From Ananas comosus (Eukaryota; Streptophyta; Magnoliopsida; Poales; Bromeliaceae), in the NCBI RefSeq assembly GCF_001540865.1, contig NC_033623.1:248001-312000 (forward strand): a stretch of DNA of 64,000 nucleotides. The letters run 5' to 3'. Below the pieces are notes generated by a model. The model made no database searches, had not been told where the DNA came from, and saw only the letters and a list, made by a program, of their open reading frames with translations. Position numbers and translations under genes: made by a program. Below, in pieces: positions 36,835 through 49,665 of this stretch (positions are counted from its first letter, which is position 1; each line of letters starts with the position of its first letter).

Positions 36835-36835
<1 letters not shown>
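36293..36835. mobile_element. Fold-back MITE, family C, long form (arms about 140 bp)
   Basis: The left arm starts AGTAGGGCTACTATACTCTTATGAG. The right arm, read on the complement, starts GAGTCCGGCTACTATACTCTTATGAG. Shared phrases continue inward (ACTCATAAGTTGTTTTCGATGAT, CCGAATCGAC, GATCTAGAG, AAAACTTCTA) for about 140 bp. The right end merges into (CT)n then (AT)n (36836-36882), and the left end into (TA)n. No coding frame. Confidence 0.85.
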
Positions 36836-36882
<47 letters not shown>

Positions 36883-36884
36883 GG

Positions 36885-37300
36885 TTAAATGCATTCATGC
36901 ACTTGCAAATATAGTGAATTGCAAATATATCTCTATAAAGTTCAACTTTCATATGTTGTGTCTATAAAAATTTCTAATATTTTCAAATATATCCATCTGA
37001 TTTGTTACCGTTATTTATGTTTTAAGTGAAATATCAATTTTACCATCACAAATATATTCCTCCAAAAATTACAATAGTATAATATAAGAGAGTCAAAAAT
37101 GTCAAGTTATTTCATAAATTAACTAGAGTTAAGCATTTAATCTATGATTAATTAGAGTTTTCTAACGAATTCTAATGGTAGGGATATATTTGAAAATATT
37201 AGGATTTTTGTAGGGACAATATATAAAAATTAAATTTTGTAATGATATATTTGTAATTTACTAGCTTGCAGGGACATGTTTATATTTATTAGCATTGAGT
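36885..37300. mobile_element. Inverted-repeat MITE, family B, copy 2
   Basis: It shares ordered phrases with 31095-31495, such as AAAGTTCAACTTTCATA, TTAGGATTTTTGTA, TTTTACCATCACAAATAT and TTTGTAATTTACTA. Non-coding. Confidence 0.55.
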
Positions 37301-37364
37301 TCTATATGTTAATTAATATTTATTTAGTTGCTAATACATTTTTAAAAATTTAGCAAATATAAAT

Positions 37365-37760
37365 AAATATGTATAGGTCGGAGTTAATAATCTTTTACCT
37401 AGATAATAAATATAATTTTCTACTACAAATTTAATTAATTATGATTCTTTTACACCGTTAAACTAGCAATAAGGCTGGTTAAACTAACAAGTATTCAATA
37501 TCAAAAAATTATAACTAATCGTCCCTAATGCAAGTGCCAAAAGGCTTGATAATTAGTACCCGAGGTCCTTAGTTCTAAACGAAATGGGTAACATGTTACC
37601 CATCTCTCAAAAAAAAATCAAAAAATTATAAAATTTAAATTTTTCAAATTTTAAATATTCTAAATCATGTTTAACAATATCTACCGTTATTCAAAAGTTC
37701 TATCGGGAAAAATAATTTATGAATACAATGAGGATCCTATTCATCAAAGTATATATGCAC
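37365..37760. mobile_element. Diverged family C fold-back element interrupted by a SINE
   Basis: The segments at 37370-37500 and 37632-37755 match, in order, the middle and right arm of the long fold-back element at 36293-36835 (GGTCGGAGTTAATAATC, ACTAGCAA, ATTCTAAATCATGTTTAAC, AATTTATGAATAC). Between them sits the SINE at 37515-37617 with its target duplication. Confidence 0.7.
37515..37617 (+). mobile_element. tRNA-derived SINE, copy 3, internally deleted, with 14-bp target duplication
   Basis: Head CTAATCGTCCCTAATGCAAG and tail ATGGGTAACATGTTACC-CATCTCTCAAAAAAA. Compared with the copy at 20997 it lacks most of the body (about 50 bp). Exact flanking repeat TCAAAAAATTATAA at 37501-37514 and 37618-37631. 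It is inserted in an older fold-back element, which gives a relative age order. Confidence 0.88.
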
Positions 37761-38069
37761 AAACCTCTGATTGGTTAGCTATCCTCAAATAGATTTCCTT
37801 TGGACCTAGTTTACACACACCCTCATTGGTTAGCTATCCTCAAATAGATTCCTTTTTTCCTCTTAAAAGGAGGAATTCTACACTGTCGTACTTGCACCAC
37901 ATCGTCAATAACAAATCAATCACATTTCTTTTTTTCAAACAAAAGTACAATAAAAATATTTTTTTACAATCATGATGAGACATATACCCCTAAAAGAAGA
38001 CATTTGATTGGTTTGTTACGCTACGTCACTAATATACCCATTGCATTCTAAAATTTTTCCTTAAAAGGA

Positions 38070-38120
<51 letters not shown>
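38070..38120. repeat. (AT)n microsatellite
   Basis: A pure AT dinucleotide run of about 50 bp. Confidence 0.95.
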
Positions 38121-38123
<3 letters not shown>

Positions 38124-39199
38124 TGATTTATTATTGATGTTCTGGTAGAACTGTAACATAATAGACTCATCAAGATACAACTAGCTCCACATTATCACCT
38201 CTCAAGATCAAGTACATGCATATTACACTATGCTCAGTCTGAGAAAAGAGGGAAATGGGCCAGATTCATAAAATAAGCAAAGCCAAATCAACAAACTAGA
38301 GGCCAAAATGCGGAGGAAAACAAAAAGGCCACCTAGGTACTTTTACTAAACAAGAAGTTTAGTTCAACGTAACACTGGGAAAAAATATATATATATTCGG
38401 TGAAAAAAAATTTTCGTGGAACAAAAATTTTACATTGGTTCGTAGAAAAGAAAAAATAGTTTTCCAACAATGTTTGTTTGGTTGAAAGGAAAACATGTAG
38501 AAAAAACCATTTATATAATATATGTTTCCTATATAGCGTAGAAATAGTATTATACATTTTATTTTATACACATACTATACACATTACTATTACACTGTTG
38601 GTGGGAGATCCACAAGAAAAAAAAAATTATTTGTGCACCTCTCGCACACCCATGAACTCACACAACCAGCTTCAAAAGACCACCAATTTATTTCGTACTC
38701 CCAATTTAACTACCCAAATTTTAAATTTTAAACAACTGCTGTATACAAAATGGAATAGACATATATTTATAAAAAAATGTTAGATGAAAATAGTGTACAT
38801 ATATGAATACACCAAGTATACAATAATCTCTAGTATTTGTAGGTGCACTTGGTTCAGACATTTGGTTTCTTAGTGGGTGGACCGCATGATCTTTTAATTG
38901 CCGTGCACATATACACACCGGTGTTTTTATTTATTTATTTATTTATTTTTTGCAGCAAGAGCTTTTCGTTTTCCACAATACCGCCAAAACGTTTTCCACA
39001 ATTCCACGAAGTTTTGGCGGAAAACAAAAAGGCCCAGTTATAATAATATGTAAAAAAGTTTTACAAGGAAAACAATTTTACAGCTCAACAAACGAACGAA
39101 AACAAATTTTCAGACTGAAAGGAGTTTTCTGACCATTTTTACGAGTAATCAAACACACCCTAAACGAAAATACAGGGGGTATAAACTGAGAATCACCTC
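38121..39199. other. Intergenic region left of the duplicated array
   Basis: No gene recognised. Phrases such as TTTTCCAC, GGAAAAC and a right end AATCAAACACACCCTAA near 39153-39169 suggest a degraded MITE, but I could not define both ends. Confidence 0.4.
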
Positions 39200-39272
39200 A
39201 TATTTGCCACACTAGATTCAAACACCTCAGCAATCACCATGTTCAAGTGCTTGACCAAAGGCAACAATAACC

Positions 39273-39310
39273 ACAGCAGTTGCCTGCACAGCAACAAGCC
39301 ATCCAACTGT
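39273..39310 (-). repeat. Motif G, first of eight copies
   Basis: On the minus strand the motif reads approximately GGATGGCC...GCAGGC...GCTGCAGC. The eight copies are at 39273-39310, 39961-40020, 42401-42460, 44324-44385, 44711-44765, 45104-45170, 48391-48450 and 50662-50715. In one frame six of the eight read like (A/V)GWP-x-x-(V/M/L)QA-x-(A/P)A, with only the spacer residues changing. The copies at 48391 and 50662 are shifted by a 1-base deletion. Confidence 0.65.
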
Positions 39311-39615
39311 GGATTAAAATGTGTCGATTTAGTACCCCGTGATTTTATTTCTCTTTTTATTATCCCCCTCTGCTAGATTTTTCGTTAAATCAATAACAAA
39401 ATTAAAACTAAAAAGTACTTAAATAAATATTCAATAAACCTAGATAGGATATCTAAAGCTTTTTATATATAATTTAACAAAATATTAACAGAGGAGCTGG
39501 CGAAAAAAAATAAAAATAAAAATAAAACCACAAGAAACTAAATTGATACATTTTAAAACACAAAATACTAAGTGTAGAAGTGCGAAACTGCAGGAATGAT
39601 ATTTGAAGTTTACCC
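39309..39615. mobile_element. Inverted-repeat MITE, family A, copy 3 (left end truncated)
   Basis: Interior TGTGTCGATTTAGTACC and TTCGTTAAATCAATAAC, and right end TGATATTTGAAGTTTACCC, match the copies at 11605 and 13713. The left end abuts a motif G copy. Confidence 0.65.
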
Positions 39616-40758
39616 TATATAAAATCCAGCATACTTTGCATTACTGCTCGCAATATAAGCAACTCAACCAGCAGGTAGCTCACAGCTGACGAGCATAGCA
39701 GCCGGCATCACAAAATTTTCATGAGAAAGGGGGGAAAAAATCTACTTTGTAACAATCACACCATAGAGGATCGATAACAATCAAATCAAAACTTCAAAAT
39801 CAATCAATTCACACCAAGAAAGATAAATAGAAGAAACAGAACAATTGCAATATGTCTTCCAGTTGATAGAAACACAAATGGGGGACGAAAAAAGATCGAT
39901 GGAGGCTCAGATTTAACGCCGAAAGTAAAATAAATCATATACGCCAGTCTACCAATGGTGAAGTCGCTGCAGGGGTTGCCTGCACGGTGGAAGGCCATCC
40001 AACTGCCCAGCGAACATCGCCAAAGAAACAAGCATATCATTGGGTTGTAAACAAATGTGGTGCACCGGATGCAAGAAATATATATATATACACACATATT
40101 CAAAGAAAAAGAAAAAAAAAAAAAAGATGAAGAGAGATAATGCATTGCATGTAGCAATTCCAAAAACTACAGATGTTTAGTAGCATTTATCGACTCTGTG
40201 ATGTGGCGTTTATCATCATTGCCTCCAGAAAGGAAAAGAACAAAAAAAATTGACGAAACCATGCCATTTGGAAGACCCCCTGCTAAAAAGAGTTAGGCAT
40301 TAAAGAAAGAGAAACATATTCCTACAAAATCATACCACTGCAAAATCTGTAAATTCACATATACTTACTTTGCCCCAGGTGACGAAAAAAGTGCAATTAG
40401 ATATATGAAACAGTAACTTCTAATTCACCAAATTGAAAATATGCCATACCAGGGAGGAAAATTGAAGTTTATTCAAATAAAAAAATCAATAAATCAAAAG
40501 AAAACAAATACAAACCAATAAACAAATAGAATTGAGGAAAAAACATAAAGATAAAGCCACGCTTCAAATTAGTACCTTGATTTCCTTGGAAAAGGGAGAG
40601 CAAAGAAGAACAGAGGAAGGGTTTAGGGTTTAGTGTTTACTTTTTAGCTCTCGGATGCCTAGTGTTTAGCAGTGGTAGGTGGAATCATATTGACCCAAGG
40701 GCTGAAAAGTTAATAGCAAACAGCCTTCACTTACTATCAACACTATTTCAGATAAACA

Positions 40759-40785
<27 letters not shown>

Positions 40786-40789
<4 letters not shown>

Positions 40790-41023
40790 CCGGCTACAAT
40801 ACTATCAATAGCACCAAGCACTTGGTGCTATCAGGTTTTCCGCTATTAGATCTACCTCTTTAACCATTTCCACCCTTTAGATCATACTATTCCACCAACC
40901 ACTCAATAAACCCAAGGATCACAATCATGCTAACCGCACATTCGCACATCCCTTTATCCAAGGGGCCGAAAACCTAATAGCACCAATGACTTGGTGCTAT
41001 TAATAGTATTCTAGCCTAGTTCT
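40786..41023. mobile_element. Fold-back MITE, family C, AATAGCACCAAG type
   Basis: Left end AGTCCGGCTACAATACTATC-AATAGCACCAAG; right end CTTGGTGCTATTAATAGTATTC-TAGCCTAG. An (AC)n microsatellite lies on the left and (TA)n(GA)n on the right. Internal phrases are TAGATCTACCTCTTTAACCA and CCAAGGGGCCGAAAACC. Confidence 0.8.
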
Positions 41024-41134
41024 ATATATATATATATATATACATAGAGAGAGAGAGAGAGAGAGTTACAATATTATTGATAATAGCAAGTTGTTGCTAC
41101 TATCAATTTTGTGGCCCTTGTATCTATGCATAAT

Positions 41135-41177
<43 letters not shown>

Positions 41178-41314
41178 CAACAGTCTAACACCACGCCCAA
41201 GGGTAGAGAAAACAAGTCATGGGCTGGCAAACAGCAATTGAAGGACTTCTGGAGCATGTCACAAAGATGTCGTGCGTCATTGCCATCATCTTGCACAAAA
41301 TACCAGTCCAGGTA

Positions 41315-41352
<38 letters not shown>

Positions 41353-42536
41353 TCATCCGACAAGAGTAACAGATATGGCAGTCTCCTCCATCTCAGGCCA
41401 ACAACAAGGCATCATTTGTCTCAAGAATAAGGCGAGTAAGGTAAAAATGCATGGAGACCCTCCAAACTGACGCTGCGATTTCCCTGCACCACAGCCCCAC
41501 GTGTGGATAAATCCTGGGAAGAGCTTCTCTTGCTGAGAAAAATCCCGTAGGCTCTTACGCTGTATCATTATTATTATTATTATTATTGAAAGAAACTTTT
41601 GCTCAGTTTCGGTTGTAAAGAATCAGTGAAATTAAGGGGGAAAAATAGAGACCTAATTTTGAAGTTCAACAATATAAAATGATCATCAAAGAATTCACAA
41701 GAAACAAATACAAATTAATAAACTGGTAATATCAAGAACAAAAGTTAAAGAATAAGAAAAGCTTCAAATAATAACTTCATTGTCTCAGCAAAAGGAGAGG
41801 AAAGAAGAACTGAAGTACAAGTCAAAAACCAATTTGTGTTACAAAGCCAATATCAACATACTAAGAAAATAAATGCAATGAACCAAACCAAAACCCCAAA
41901 ATAAAATAGAAAAAAGAAAAGCAAACAAGCAAGATGTTTTTATATGGTGAAAGCATACAGACCTTCAATAAACTATTGATCATTTTGAGTTGACTGTCCA
42001 ATCTTTTAAATTTTGATTTTGCTACCCAACATTTCAATTTGTTTAATTCGAGTCAATCAACAGCACTTCAACTTTAAAATTTGAATGCGTCTTTTATTTT
42101 TGCAGGTTTAGCTAGCATACTTCATGCAATTCTCGCGACTATACATTCATTAAAGTAATTAGCTTAAATTTTGAAGTCAAAATATAGTTGACTGACTCAA
42201 ATCAAACATATTGAAAGGCTAAATAGCAAAATCAAAATTTTGAAAGATTTTGAAAGATTGGGTAGCCAATTCAAAATGGCGCATAATTTAGGCAAGTTCT
42301 ATACATTTTAACCTTTTCATATAAGAGGGATGAAAAGATCAACCGAGGCTCAGACTTGGTGCAAAGAAACCCACATATATTCCACCCTTATAAATACAAT
42401 GTAGCTGCAGCAATGGCCTGCAAAACAGAAGGCCATCCAGCTGCCCTGCCAACATCAATAAAGAAAGAATTGACAAGTAAATGGATGACATGGTACATTA
42501 AGAGCAGGAAACAATTTTCTGACAGAAGAAAAAGAT

Positions 42537-42537
<1 letters not shown>

Positions 42538-42578
<41 letters not shown>
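42538..42578. repeat. (GA)n microsatellite within the array
   Basis: A pure dinucleotide run. Similar runs lie at about 41135-41173, 41319-41349, 43135-43163, 44430-44470, 47400-47450, 47887-47907, 49157-49188 and 49631-49661, usually at block borders. Confidence 0.9.
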
Positions 42579-42581
<3 letters not shown>

Positions 42582-43131
42582 TCACCATTGAAGAGCAGAT
42601 GCATATTGATAGCATTCTAATCCAGCCAGCAAACATCTAGAGACATGTTTAATTGGAGTTAGCCCACTTAGGCCAGAAGATGTGATTTTCACGAGGCAAA
42701 AGGGACAAAATAGTTAAAGAATTATACGTTAAAACATACAGAGACCCCCTCAACTATAGGAGAAATTATTGCATGGAACGCAGTCAATAGACCAGTATTT
42801 CCGAAAGTCAATACCCACAACATTTGCAGCCGCGAGGATGTGATCACCTTCATTGCCTCACGGAAAGCAATATACACATACATACAAAACATATACACAA
42901 ATGGCAGAATTGCCTCTGCAAACTTGAAAAATTACAGAGTTTTATCTTTGACCTCGTTTTCTCAGATACCCCTGCTTTGAGGGTTTATTGAAAAGAATTT
43001 GGATTGTTAGAAGGGTACATTTCAGCATACATGTTTTTGAGGGCTATATATGAAAGTAGGAATGTGCTCAGAAGTATATAGGCAATTGTCCCTAAACAAA
43101 TATACACATATAGGTATAAATATAGATAAAT

Positions 43132-43167
<36 letters not shown>

Positions 43168-44424
43168 ACAAGAACAAGAACAAGAACAAGAACAGAGGGC
43201 ATTAAGCCGACGGTTAATTCTTTTCGTCGGCCTCAATTATCTCCCTTCGAGCCGAAGGGCTGTCTCGCATCTACTAAGGCGGAGCATTATTTAGAGTACC
43301 TCAGAAAGTCACCAGAAACTCGGCTAACAAGTCAAACAATCATATTATCAGTGCCACATATATATAACTCTATTGGAATAAAGTTGCACTGCACAATGTG
43401 TACAGAACTCTTCATTTGAGAGAGAGTACTGCTACAGGTCACAAAGAGAGTTGCCCTTACAGGCAGTTGTTTTTTGGCCTATAATATGTGGACATGTAAG
43501 AGGTCCATCGAATAAGTACCGAACCATTTCCGAAGTTCATAAATAAGTACCAAAGTGTCACGCGTCTCATAGTTTGAGGACCAAAAGTGTAATTTACCCT
43601 TCATTAAACTATTCAATGTGAAAAGGGGGAATCAAATGGAAAAATGGAAAACGAAAAAAAAAAAAAATCAGAGGAAAAACACAACCGAATAATAGAGCAA
43701 AATAGAAGAGAAATGTTTTCAACTCCACAAGAAAATTGTAGCACAGGAAGACAAGAAAAGGAGGGGCAGAAGTTCCTCGTCTCCCTTATCACAACTAAAA
43801 CCTGTGCTGCCAAAGTTGTTAAAGAAGTAACAGAGGAAAGAAAGGTATCTCTATAGCCTCAATCATATTAACTTGGTTTTTCCATATAGTATGTCTGATT
43901 GTGCAATCCACACAATCATCATCATGTGCGCTGCTTAGGCATATACGAAGGTTGTATGTCATAGTCTTCATGACCATTCCCTAAGGCTAAGTAGTTTGGG
44001 CACGAGTAAGAGGCACATTATTAAATACTAGAGAAAGAGAGGAGAGGAAAAGAGAGACTCAATTGAAACTCGGGAAACAGTTTAAGGACCTCAATACACC
44101 AATTAGAAGATTAGGGACTCACTTGAAACTTCGTTGAAACTTCGGTAAAAGGTTAGGAAAGTCCTATGAGATTTACCCCTCAGAAAATTACGAAAAGCTA
44201 TCTTGAGATTGTTTGAGAGAGAGAGAGAGAGAGCCAGCCCGGAAGAACAGCAGCTCCTACCAAAACCAAAATGAAACTTGACTCGAAGTTTGAGAACTAA
44301 CAATGCAATTTCCCTCCTAGACAGTAGCTGCAGCTGTTGCCTGCATAGCAGCAGGCCATCCAGTTGCCCCGCCTACTCCTGTCTAAGATATTAAGAACAA
44401 CAGGTATATATGAGTCCAGGTAAT

Positions 44425-44473
<49 letters not shown>

Positions 44474-45502
44474 TGAAAGAGCAGCTGCTTACTTACCAGG
44501 ACCAAAATGAAACTTCGGCCAAAAGTTCAAGGACCAACAGTGCAATTTATGCCTTAAGAAAGAGAGTATAGACTTCAATGTTTTCTTTTAAAAACAAAAA
44601 ATTAATAGAAAAAAGGGTGGGAGGAGAAGAAAATGGACGCTTGTTTGCCAAAATAAACCCCCATGGCTGTCTTTATCAGCAGAAATATAACCAAGACCAC
44701 CTCTTAGCAAGTAGTTGCAGGTGTTGCCTGCACAGCACCAGGCCATCCACAAGCCCTGTTAACACGGTTGATGTAGTGCACCAGGTGGAAGCAACAAATT
44801 TCTTGTAAAGAGTATTCTCTGTCACAGTTATTCCAAATAGAATTGGTATTCGACAGCTAATCCGTTTGACATGATGCCAGGTAACCATTTCTCCCTGAGA
44901 GAAAGACCAGGCGAATAAATAGAGGGAGAGGGTCATCGGCCCAGAAGAGCAACAGCTAGTTTGAGGACCAAAATGAAACTTGACTAAAAGTTCAAGAACT
45001 CGTAATGTTGATAGAAAAACAATGGAGGTGCAAAAGATTAACGGAGGCTCAGATTTAACACCAAAGGAAAAATTAATCATATACACCAGTCTAACACTGG
45101 AGATGTAGCTGCAGCCATTGCCTGCACGGTTGAAGGCCATCCAGCTGCCCAGCCAACATCACCAAAGAAACAAGCATTTCATTGGGTCGTAAACAAATGT
45201 GGTGAGCCGGGTGCAAGAAATAGATGTATATATATATATATATATGAATGTGTGTGTGTGTACATGCACACATATGGAAAGAAAAAGAAAGAAAGAAAGA
45301 AAGAGAATGGCATTGCATGAGAATAGCATATCTTCTCACAAAATTGCAGTGATGCGGTGTTTATCATCATCGCCTCCAAGAAGGAAAAGAAAGAAAAAAA
45401 ATTTGTAAGAAAGCATATTTTGTATATAATGTAACAAAATGTTAACGGGGGAGCTGGCAAAAAGAGAAAAATGGAACCACAAGATACTAAATTAATACAC
45501 TT

Positions 45503-45990
45503 TAAACCACATAGTACCAAAGTGAGAAAGTGTGAAACCACAGGGATGGTATTTGAAGTTTACCCAAATGAGTAACACATGACAGAAAGAGAATTTATAT
45601 AGATGTATATATTTATAGTGGGGCTAAAATACTATTGATAGTAGCAAAGTGGTGGCTGCGACCAACTTTTGACCCTTGGATCAATAGGGTCTAGGGTCCA
45701 GAGTTTAGGGTTTAGTGGTTGCTACTATTGATAGTAGCTCAACTTTAAACCACATAGTACCAAAGTGAGAAAGTGCGAAACCACAGGGATGGTATTTGAA
45801 GTTTACCCAAAAGAGTAACACATAACAGAAAGAAAATTTGTATAGATGTATATATTTATAGTGGGGCGAAAATACTATTGATAGTAGCAAAGTGGTGGCA
45901 GCGACCAACTTTTTGACCCTTGGATCAATAGGGTCTAGGGTCCAGAGTTTAGGGTTCAGTGGTTGCTACTATTGATAGTAGCTCAACTAT
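45503..45990. repeat. Tandem duplication, about 240 bp per unit (MITE A end plus short family C element)
   Basis: Units 45503-45740 and 45741-45990 are nearly identical. Each contains the right end of a family A MITE (ending TTTGAAGTTTACCC) followed by a compact fold-back element with ends ACTATTGATAGTAGC and GCTACTATTGATAGT. A third copy lies at about 48770-49020 in the second large duplicate. Confidence 0.85.
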
Positions 45991-45995
45991 ACATG

Positions 45996-46030
<35 letters not shown>

Positions 46031-46088
46031 GATCTTGGCTGCTTTCAAAAGTGGAGCATGCACTATTCATGTGCTTCAACTCTAGCCC

Positions 46089-46136
<48 letters not shown>

Positions 46137-46139
<3 letters not shown>

Positions 46140-46344
46140 GGCTACTATACTATTAATAGCACCAACTCATTGGTGCTATTAGGTTTTCGGCCCTTGAATG
46201 AAGGGATGTGCAGTTAGGATGACAATGTCCCCTAGGGTTGAGAGGGTGGTTGGTTGAATAGTATGATCTAACAGATGGGGTAGATCTAACGGCCAAAAAC
46301 TTAGTAGCACCAAGCGCTTGGTGCTATTGATAGCATAGTAGCCG

Positions 46345-46348
<4 letters not shown>
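46137..46348. mobile_element. Fold-back MITE, family C, AATAGCACCAAG type
   Basis: Left end TAGGCTACTATACTATTAATAGCACC; right end GGTGCTATTGATAGCATAGTAGCCGGACTC merging into (CT)n (46347-46391). (TA)n lies on the left (46095-46136). Confidence 0.8.
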
Positions 46349-46392
<44 letters not shown>

Positions 46393-46677
46393 ATATATAT
46401 ATAGCAAAATCAAATCTATACATATGTACCACTGAAAAATATTTAACTTCACATATACATTTAGTGCCCTGGGTCCACAAAACGTGAAATTAGAAATATG
46501 AATCAGTAACTTCCCTTTCACCAATTTATTTATTTATCTACTTATTTTTTGAGTTACGCAATCAGATACAAATATATAATAAATAGAAGAGCGATGCTAC
46601 CTCTAGAACCACCTTTTGGTTGTAATAAAACCCTTCGATCACACTGAGAGACACTTCCGAAAATGAAGATGAATGTT

Positions 46678-46680
<3 letters not shown>

Positions 46681-46740
<60 letters not shown>
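46681..46740. repeat. (AT)n microsatellite
   Basis: A pure AT run of 60 bp. It gives repetitive Ile-Tyr translations that are not genes. Confidence 0.95.
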
Positions 46741-46744
<4 letters not shown>

Positions 46745-47374
46745 GCAGAGTGCGGAACTGCACAAATACCCTTGCAGACTTCTCGTAACAAGCTGCTAAA
46801 TACAGCAGTCGCTCAGGTTTGGATCAAGGGAATTGGAAAGAAAACAAGAAGAGAAGAACCGCTTAAAGTAACCAAAAAAAAATCAAAGCAAAAGGAAACA
46901 AATACAAACCAACAATCAAATAGAAGTGAGAAAAAAAAAAAGAAGATAAAGCTAAGCTTCAAAGAAGTACCTTGGTTTCATTGGAAAAGGGAAAGCAAAG
47001 AAGAACAAAAGGGAGGGTCAGATTCGCAGCAATATCGCTCTAACAGCGACGAAAGACAAGCCTTACACTGCAGAAAACAAGGGCAGTATTTTGGCAACAA
47101 GTAGCAATACTCTTTTGGCAAAACACCTTCCCAGCTGCACACTTATGGCATGCGTCACAGTCTGACAGGTTTGGTCTACAGACGATACGGTGTATCAAGT
47201 TCAAGAATAGAGAAGACATGTAATGGGACAGGCAAACAGCAACTGAAGGACTTTCCGCAGAAAGTCACAATCATGTGGAATTCATTGCCATCACCTTGCA
47301 CAAAATACCAGTCCAGGCAGTATGAGAGGGAGAGAGAGAGATATTATTTGCAGGGAGCTGTATGAAATTAACCC

Positions 47375-47453
<79 letters not shown>

Positions 47454-49136
47454 TCAGCCTAAAAGAGTAGCAGAAATGCCGGTCTACTTCCTCTCTGGCC
47501 AAAAACCAGGTAGAATTTGTTCTAGAATAAGGCAATTTAGGTAAAAATGCATGGAGACCCCCTTTACCGGGGCTGCAATTCACCTATCCTCAAGCCCCAG
47601 GGGTGGAGAAATTCTGAAAAAGCCCCTCAACTATGGCCATGTCGCAAAGTCTTTTTTTTCAACTTGCCAAAAATGGCCAAAAGGGTAACAGCAGCAACAA
47701 TAACGATACGGACATGTTCCCTGCCTTTAGTTTTTGAAAAAACTTCTGCTCTCTTCTGCATGTAAAGAATCCATAAAATTACAAAGGTAAGTAAAAATAG
47801 AAAATTCTATTTCTAAAGTTTAAGAAAGGCCAATTTGCATAAAAAATCCACCAGTTTTGAGATTTTGCAAGTTCGGTCCCTCTTTTGAGAGAGAGAGAGA
47901 GAGAGAGTCATCAGCCTACACGAGTTGCAGAAATTGCAAACTACTTCCTCTCTGGCCAACAACCAGGCAACATTTGGTTAGAGGACAAAGCAATTCAGGC
48001 GAAAATGTACAGAGAGCCGCTAAAGTGGCAATGCAATTTCCCTGCCCTGCAGCCCCAGGCATGGAGGAATCCTGGGAAAAAGCCCCTCAACTAAAGTCAT
48101 GTTAAAAGAAGACCTTTGTTTTTCTTTTCCTGCAGAAAATGGCCAAAGGGAACACATTTGCTCTCTTTTTTTCTCTTTTGTCCTCTTCTTCTTCTTCTTT
48201 CTAAGAGAAATCCAGTAGGCACCTTGAATTTTTTTTTTTTTTTTTTTTGCGGATTAACTTTTGCTCAGTTTCAGTGGTAAAGAACCAGTGAATGCAACAA
48301 GAGAGAGCAAAAAGTGCAAAAGATTGACGGAGGCTCAGATTTAACACCAAAGGAAAAATTAATCATATACACCAGTCTAACACTGGAGATGTAGCTGCAG
48401 CCATTGCCTGCAAGTTGAAGGCCATCCAGCTGCCCAGCCAACATCGCCAAAGAATCAAGCATTTCATTGGGTAGTAAACAAATGTGGTGAACCAGGTCCA
48501 AGAAATAGATGTGTATATATATATATATATATATGAACGTGTGTGCGTACATGCACACATATGGAAAGAGAAAAATAATGGCATTGCATGAGAATAGCAC
48601 ATCTTCTCACAAAATTGCAGTGATGCGGTGTTTATCATCATCGCCTCCAAGAAGGAAAAGAAGGGAAAAAATATTTTGAAGAAAGCATATTTTGTATATA
48701 ATTTAACGAAATGTTAACGGAGGAGCAGGCGAAAAGAGAAAAATGAAACCACAGGATACTAACTTAATACACTTTAATCCACAGGGTTACTAAAGTGAGA
48801 AAGTGCGAAACCATAGGGGTGGTATTTGAAGTTTACCCAAAAGAGTAACACATAAGAGAAAGAGAATTCATATAGATGTATAAATTTATTGTGGGGCTAA
48901 AATACTATTGATAGTAGCAAAGTGGCGGCCGCGACCAAGTTTTTGACCCATGGATCAATAGGGTCTAGGGTCCAGAGTTTAGGTTTAGTGGTTGCTACTA
49001 TTGATTGTAGCTCAACTTTACATTCGCATATATATATATATATAGTCGATCACACTGAAGGACTTTCCGCAGAAAGTCACAATCATGTAGCATTCATCAC
49101 CATCACCTTGCACAAAATACCAGTCCGGGCAATATG

Positions 49137-49191
<55 letters not shown>

Positions 49192-49627
49192 TCAGCCTAC
49201 AAGAGTAGCCGAAATGCAGGTCCACTTCCTCTCTGGCCAACAACCAGGCAGAATTTGGTTCTAGAATAAGGCAATTTAGGTAAAAATGCATGGAGACCCC
49301 CTTTACCGAGGCTGCAATTCACCTATCCTCGAGCCCCAGGGGTGGAGAAATTCTGAAAATAAGCCCCTCAACTTAGTCCATGTCGCAAAGTCTTTTTTTT
49401 TAACTTGCCAAAAATGGGGAAAAGGGTAACGGCTGCGACGATAACGATATGAACATGTTGCCTGCCTTTTAGTTTTTGAAAGAAACTTTTGCTCTCTTCT
49501 GCATGTAAAGAATCCATAAAATTACAAAGGTAATTAAAAATAGAAAAGTCTATTTCTAGAGTTGAAGAAAGGCCAATTTGCATAAAAAATCCACCAGTTT
49601 TGCGATTTTGCAAGTTCCGTCCCTCAT

Positions 49628-49665
<38 letters not shown>

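Noticed and set aside
46673..47104. 143-codon frame starting in the (AT)n run
   Set aside because: The first part is a translated microsatellite and the rest lies in duplicated block K without similarity to any protein I know.
40740..49200. Possible CRISPR-like or satellite array from the regularly recurring (GA)n tracts
   Set aside because: Spacing is irregular, the repeats are plain dinucleotide runs, and this is a eukaryotic genome.
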